Both the position numbers and the translations under genes were made by a program. A model generated the notes under the pieces. It was not told the origin of the DNA and did not search any database. It saw only the letters and a program-made list of their open reading frames with translations. Below, piece by piece: positions 60,376-64,000 of a stretch of DNA of 64,000 nt (its first letter is position 1; each line of letters begins with the position of its first letter). The stretch is from NCBI GenBank assembly GCA_947625885.1, contig CANQQA010000003.1:128726-192725 (forward strand), read 5' to 3'. This DNA comes from an uncultured Bacteroidales bacterium. GTDB taxonomy: Bacteria > Bacteroidota > Bacteroidia > Bacteroidales > UBA11471.

Positions 60376-61602
60376 TTAATGTTTTTCGGCGACTAAACGG
60401 GCTATTTCCACGATGACGTCGCGGGCTTTCACCATCGAGGGCACGGGCACGAATTCGTACCGTCCGTGAAAGTTTACACCGCCGGCGAAAATGTTGGGGC
60501 AGGGCAGCCCCTCGAACGAGAGCCGCGCACCGTCCGTCCCGCCGCGCACGGGCACGATTACGGGTGTTACCCCCACGTTGGTCATCGCCTCTTGGGCGAG
60601 GTCGATGATGTGCATCACCGGCTCTATTTTTTCGCGCATATTGTAGTATTGGTCTTTGATTTCGAGGCTGGCGCAGTCGGGGAACTCTTTGTTGATTTTC
60701 CGCACCAGATGCTCGAACTCTTTTTTTCGCCGCTCGAAACGGTCGCGGTCGTGGTCGCGTATGATGTAGCCCAATACGGTTTTCTCCACCGTGCCTTCGC
60801 ACGAAATCAGGTGGTAGAAGCCTTCGTAGCCTTCGGTATGTTCGGGGGTCTCCCAGCGGGGCAGCATGATGGCATACTGGGCTGCCACGCGCAGGGCGTT
60901 TATCATTTTGTGTTTGGCATATCCCGGATGCACGTTGCGTCCCTTGAAAGTGATGCGGGCTGAAGCGGCGTTGAAGTTTTCATATTCCAATTCGCCTATT
61001 TCGCCGCCGTCCATCGTATAAGCCCATGCGGCGTCGAAGCGTTTCACGTCGAACTTGTCGGCGCCTTGTCCTATCTCTTCGTCGGGGGTGAATCCGATGC
61101 GTATGCGTCCGTGCTTGATTTCGGGGTGGGCAAGGAGGTATTCCATTGCCGAAACGATTTCGGCAACGCCTGCTTTGTCGTCGGCGCCCAAGAGCGTTTT
61201 TCCGTCGGTTACGACGATATCCTGCCCCGTGTAGTGCAGCAGCTCCGGAAATTCGTCGGGGCGCAGCACCACGTTGTCGTCGGCGTTGAGTACGATGTCG
61301 CTGCCGTCGTATTTCTCGACGATGCGGGGCGACACTTTGCGTCCCGAGCAGTCGGGGCTGGTATCGAGGTGGGCAATGAATCCGACGGTGGGCAGCGGCT
61401 TGTCGCTGTTGGCGGGAAGTGTCGCCATGAGGTAGCCGTTTTCGTCGAGCGTAATTTCGGTAAGTCCGATTTGCCGGAGCTCTTTTTCCAACTCTCGGGC
61501 GAAAATCATCTGCCCGGGCGTGCTGGGCGTCATGTTCGTCAATTCGTCCGACTGGGTGTCGAAACTTACGTAGTGCAGAAAACGGTTGAGCAGTTTTTCC
61601 AT
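60376..61602 (-). CDS. pepT: Peptidase T (tripeptidase, M20 family)
   Basis: A 408-residue zinc tripeptidase. Metal-binding motifs are [27 protein letters not shown] and [16 protein letters not shown], with the C-terminal [17 protein letters not shown] supplying the last ligand. The start [12 protein letters not shown] at 61602 is preceded by a promoter element; the longer open frame upstream is antisense and not real. It releases amino acids from tripeptides in the cytosol, complementing pepD and the surface dipeptidyl peptidase. Confidence 0.95.
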   Translation of the reverse strand: MEKLLNRFLHYVSFDTQSDELTNMTPSTPGQMIFARELEKELRQIGLTEITLDENGYLMATLPANSDKPLPTVGFIAHLDTSPDCSGRKVSPRIVEKYDGSDIVLNADDNVVLRPDEFPELLHYTGQDIVVTDGKTLLGADDKAGVAEIVSAMEYLLAHPEIKHGRIRIGFTPDEEIGQGADKFDVKRFDAAWAYTMDGGEIGELEYENFNAASARITFKGRNVHPGYAKHKMINALRVAAQYAIMLPRWETPEHTEGYEGFYHLISCEGTVEKTVLGYIIRDHDRDRFERRKKEFEHLVRKINKEFPDCASLEIKDQYYNMREKIEPVMHIIDLAQEAMTNVGVTPVIVPVRGGTDGARLSFEGLPCPNIFAGGVNFHGRYEFVPVPSMVKARDVIVEIARLVAEKH

Positions 61603-61702
61603 GAAATATGTTTTTGATATTGGACGTCTTGCCATTCGCGGACGATCTTGCCGCAAACGATGAATCGCGTGCGACGGAAACCTTTTCTGTCGGAACGGCA
61701 AA

Positions 61703-61735
61703 CAAAGATAGGTAAAAAATGCGTACATTTGCAAA
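61703..61735. promoter_or_regulatory. Overlapping divergent promoters of pepT and the nuclease-mnmE unit
   Basis: The minus strand reads TATCTTTG at 61703-61710 (pepT) and the plus strand reads TACATTTG at 61724-61731 (nuclease). The TTTG that could be the pepT -33 element (61732-61735) abuts the nuclease -7 element. Confidence 0.6.
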
Positions 61736-61759
61736 GTGGAAACAAGAAAAAACGGCAGA

Positions 61760-62626
61760 ATGCAAAAACACAAGGAACAACGAGGCGGCAGTCGCTTTCG
61801 CCGGAAGCATTTCGGACGGAATATTGCGGCGGTGTTGGTCGTGCTCGTTCTTGTCGTGTGCCTCCCGCAAATCATGCGCGGACTGGGACTTTCCGTCGCC
61901 GATGAAAAATCACGTGCAAAAACAGCGCATTACGACAATCTCGAAATCCCTGCGGCATTTACCGACGGGCGTCCCGATCTGCGGCGCATCTATACCGGCT
62001 ATACCGTTTCTTACAACAGCGGGTGGCGGCTGCCCAACTGGTCGGCTTACGAACTCGTGCGGGAGGAGTTGGACGGCAGGACGCCCCGCAAAGACGATTT
62101 CCGTCCCGATGAAACACTGCACCTTCCGCAAGCCGAAATGTCCGACTATACCCGAAGCGGATTCGACCGCGGACACATGACACCGGCAGGCGATATGCGC
62201 TGGGACAGAAACGCCTTGTCCGAATCGTTCTATTTTACCAATATATGCCCGCAGACTCCGGCGGTGAACCGCGGCGACTGGAAACGTCTCGAAATAAAAA
62301 TCCGTGAATGGGCGGAGCAGGACAGCGCCCTTGTCATCGTCTGCGGTCCTATCGTTTCGCCTACCGATGCGACGATAGGGTACAACCGAGTCAAAGTGCC
62401 GTCGGCATTTTACAAAGTGGTCGTGGCGCCATACGTCGGGGCAGGGAAGGGGATAGGCTTTATCTTCCCCAACCGACCCAAGTCGCGGCGGCAGTCGCTG
62501 GTCGGGTATGCTGTTTCTATCGACAGCGTGGAGGTGCTTACCGGCATCGACTTTTTCCCTGCTTTGCCCGATGAAATCGAAAACCGAATAGAATCACGAT
62601 ATGACCTCGATGAATGGAATTTCTGA
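61760..62626 (+). CDS. Membrane-anchored DNA/RNA non-specific endonuclease
   Basis: A 288-residue protein with a basic N-terminus, one membrane segment (residues about 24-40, [17 protein letters not shown]) and a C-terminal NUC1-type endonuclease domain. The active-site motif is [13 protein letters not shown] with the catalytic His, followed by the metal-ligand Asn in FYFTNICPQ. The nuclease would face the periplasm or outside. The start at 61760 follows the promoter at 61724; a GTG at 61736 would be at the transcript start. It overlaps mnmE by 26 bases. Confidence 0.88.
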   Translation: MQKHKEQRGGSRFRRKHFGRNIAAVLVVLVLVVCLPQIMRGLGLSVADEKSRAKTAHYDNLEIPAAFTDGRPDLRRIYTGYTVSYNSGWRLPNWSAYELVREELDGRTPRKDDFRPDETLHLPQAEMSDYTRSGFDRGHMTPAGDMRWDRNALSESFYFTNICPQTPAVNRGDWKRLEIKIREWAEQDSALVIVCGPIVSPTDATIGYNRVKVPSAFYKVVVAPYVGAGKGIGFIFPNRPKSRRQSLVGYAVSIDSVEVLTGIDFFPALPDEIENRIESRYDLDEWNF

Positions 62627-64000
62627 ACAGCCGCTATACACCGACGGCGATACCATTTGTGCCCTCTCCACCGCTGCGGGGGCGGGTGCGATAGCCGTCG
62701 TGCGTGTCAGCGGGCGCGATGCCTTCGCTATCGTCGATGCGATTTTTCGCCCCGCAGGCGATAAAACGCCGTTGAGTCGGCGCGCCCCCAATACGCTCGT
62801 TTACGGCGAAATAGTCGACGAACAGGGCGCGACGCTCGACCAAGTGATCGTATCGCTCTTTCGGGCGCCCCATTCGTTCACCGGCGAAGACACCGTCGAA
62901 ATATCCTGCCACGGCTCCCTCTACATACGCCGGACGCTTATCGCCCTGTTGATGAAAAAAGGCTGCCGCGGCGCTATGGCGGGCGAATTTACCCGCCGCG
63001 CATTCGCACACGGCAAACTCGACCTCTCCCAAGCCGAAGCCGTTGCCGACCTTATCGCCTCCGAATCGGCAGCCTCGCATCGACTGGCGATGAACCAGAT
63101 GCGGGGCGGATTCAGTCGGGAACTCTCCGCCTTGCGGGAACAGCTGCTGCAATTCGTCTCCCTCGTCGAACTCGAACTCGATTTCAGCGAAGAAGATGTG
63201 GAGTTTGCCGACCGCTCCCGACTTACCGAATTGGCGCAGCATATCGAACAGGTGATTACCCGTCTTGCCGACACCTTTCATCGCGGAAACGCCCTGAAAA
63301 ACGGCATACCCACGATTATCGTCGGCGAAACCAACGCGGGAAAATCGACCCTCCTCAACCGGCTCCTTCACGACGACCGCGCCCTCGTGTCCGACATACA
63401 CGGGACGACCCGCGACACCCTCGAAGACACTGTCGATATACAGGGCACGACCTTCCGTTTCATCGACACCGCCGGCATACGCGACACCCGCGACACCATC
63501 GAAAATATGGGCATCGACCGCACCTTCCGCAAACTCGAACAAGCCGACATCGTGCTTTGGACTATCGACGGCACCTCTGCCGATGACGCCCTGCAACAAC
63601 TCTCGGAACAGCTGTTGCCCCGCTGCGCGGGAAAGCACCTCGTCGCCCTCATCAACAAAACCGACCTCCTCATGCCCGAGCAATGCGCCCGTCATCGCCG
63701 CGCATTGGAAAAATGGGGCATCGCCCCCGACGCCATACTGGAAATATCCGCCCGCACCGACGCCGATATGACACCCCTCGAAAACCACCTTGCCGCATGG
63801 GCGCAGCGCGACGACTCGGCAAGCGACGTCGTGGTAACCAACCAGCGCCACTACGAAGCCCTCTTGCGTGCGCAAACCGCTATCCGCCGCGTCCTGCAAG
63901 GATTGCGCGACAACTACACCGGCGACCTCCTCTCGCAAGACATATGCGAAACCCTCCACCACCTCGGCGAAATCACCGGCGAAATCACCACCGACGAAAT
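62601..64000 (+). CDS. mnmE: tRNA modification GTPase MnmE (3' end beyond window)
   Basis: The frame starts at an ATG at 62601 ([10 protein letters not shown]; an alternative ATG is at 62610) and runs off the right edge after 466 complete codons. With MnmG it builds the 5-carboxymethylaminomethyl group on U34. The N-terminal formyl-THF-binding domain begins DTICALSTAAGAGAIAVVRVSG. The G domain has the P-loop GETNAGKST (near residue 242), the switch GTTRDT, DTAG and NKTD. The C-terminal helical domain (NQRHYEALLRAQTAI) is incomplete, so the conserved final cysteine lies outside. It overlaps the nuclease gene by 26 bases. Confidence 0.95.
   Translation, partial: MTSMNGISEQPLYTDGDTICALSTAAGAGAIAVVRVSGRDAFAIVDAIFRPAGDKTPLSRRAPNTLVYGEIVDEQGATLDQVIVSLFRAPHSFTGEDTVEISCHGSLYIRRTLIALLMKKGCRGAMAGEFTRRAFAHGKLDLSQAEAVADLIASESAASHRLAMNQMRGGFSRELSALREQLLQFVSLVELELDFSEEDVEFADRSRLTELAQHIEQVITRLADTFHRGNALKNGIPTIIVGETNAGKSTLLNRLLHDDRALVSDIHGTTRDTLEDTVDIQGTTFRFIDTAGIRDTRDTIENMGIDRTFRKLEQADIVLWTIDGTSADDALQQLSEQLLPRCAGKHLVALINKTDLLMPEQCARHRRALEKWGIAPDAILEISARTDADMTPLENHLAAWAQRDDSASDVVVTNQRHYEALLRAQTAIRRVLQGLRDNYTGDLLSQDICETLHHLGEITGEITTDE

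Noticed and set aside
61736-61759. GTG start for the nuclease gene at 61736
   Set aside because: It lies at the predicted transcription start just after the -7 element; the ATG at 61760 gives a normal leader.
1-64000. CRISPR arrays, insertion sequences, integrases or prophage genes
   Set aside because: No regularly spaced repeats, transposase, integrase or phage structural genes were seen anywhere in the window.

Overview
The window looks like a chromosomal segment of a Bacteroidales (phylum Bacteroidota) bacterium. It has a SusC/SusD pair with DUF4843 and PKD-like lipoproteins, Mfa1/Mfa2-type fimbrial genes, an HmuY/HmuR haem-uptake pair, a long pyrophosphate-dependent phosphofructokinase and pyruvate phosphate dikinase. 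Promoters repeatedly show the Bacteroidota -7 element TAnnTTTG, sometimes with TTTG about 19 bases upstream. Most genes are moderately GC-rich (visually about 55 percent). One toxin-antitoxin-like pair near 32 kb is clearly AT-richer. Genus cannot be assigned by eye; the Barnesiellaceae/Muribaculaceae part of the order is a guess. I see no insertion sequence, prophage, CRISPR array or rRNA operon.

Left to right: a partial GGGtGRT gene and its NifU-like partner (1-1006); PPi-phosphofructokinase (1284-2927); a PBP4-type DD-carboxypeptidase and a divergent AI-2E-family permease (3001-5721); tRNA-Lys, tRNA-Met and a CCA-adding/HD enzyme (5826-7840). Next is a leftward nutrient-uptake cluster: SusC, SusD, DUF4843, PKD-like and TlpA-like genes, preceded by two large secreted proteins with sorting-tail-like C-termini (7914-19970). 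A leftward envelope/isoprenoid operon follows (degenerate M23, dxr, rseP, rlmI-like, dipeptidyl peptidase III; 20187-26819). Then come an OmpA-family protein and a leftward haem operon (calycin-like, HmuY, HmuR; 27085-31473), a candidate small RNA and the toxin-antitoxin-like pair (31561-32433), and pyruvate phosphate dikinase (32612-35323).

The right half holds a rightward group (rlmD, MFS permease, metallophosphoesterase, esterase; 35518-40493); a leftward six-gene operon from yicC to a small membrane protein (40552-44092); a rightward three-gene fimbrial operon (44400-48854); leftward rel and pfkA (48888-52238); leftward fur, purA and rarA (52410-55483); rightward mnmA (55644-56711); leftward pepD, a flippase-like gene, miaA and pepT (56786-61602); and a membrane-anchored nuclease overlapping mnmE, which runs off the right edge (61760-64000).

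Three themes recur. Central carbon flux can be pyrophosphate-linked (PPi-PFK plus PPDK) with an ATP-type PFK also present. Outer-membrane acquisition is heavily represented (SusCD, HmuYR, OmpA, fimbriae). RNA maturation is spread across the window (cca, rlmI-like, rlmD, mnmA, miaA, mnmE). The less explained items are a promoter-hairpin-terminator unit at about 31561-31647 that looks like a small RNA, the toxin-antitoxin-like pair beside it, the GGGtGRT/NifU-like pair, and an M23 protein that has lost its zinc ligands.
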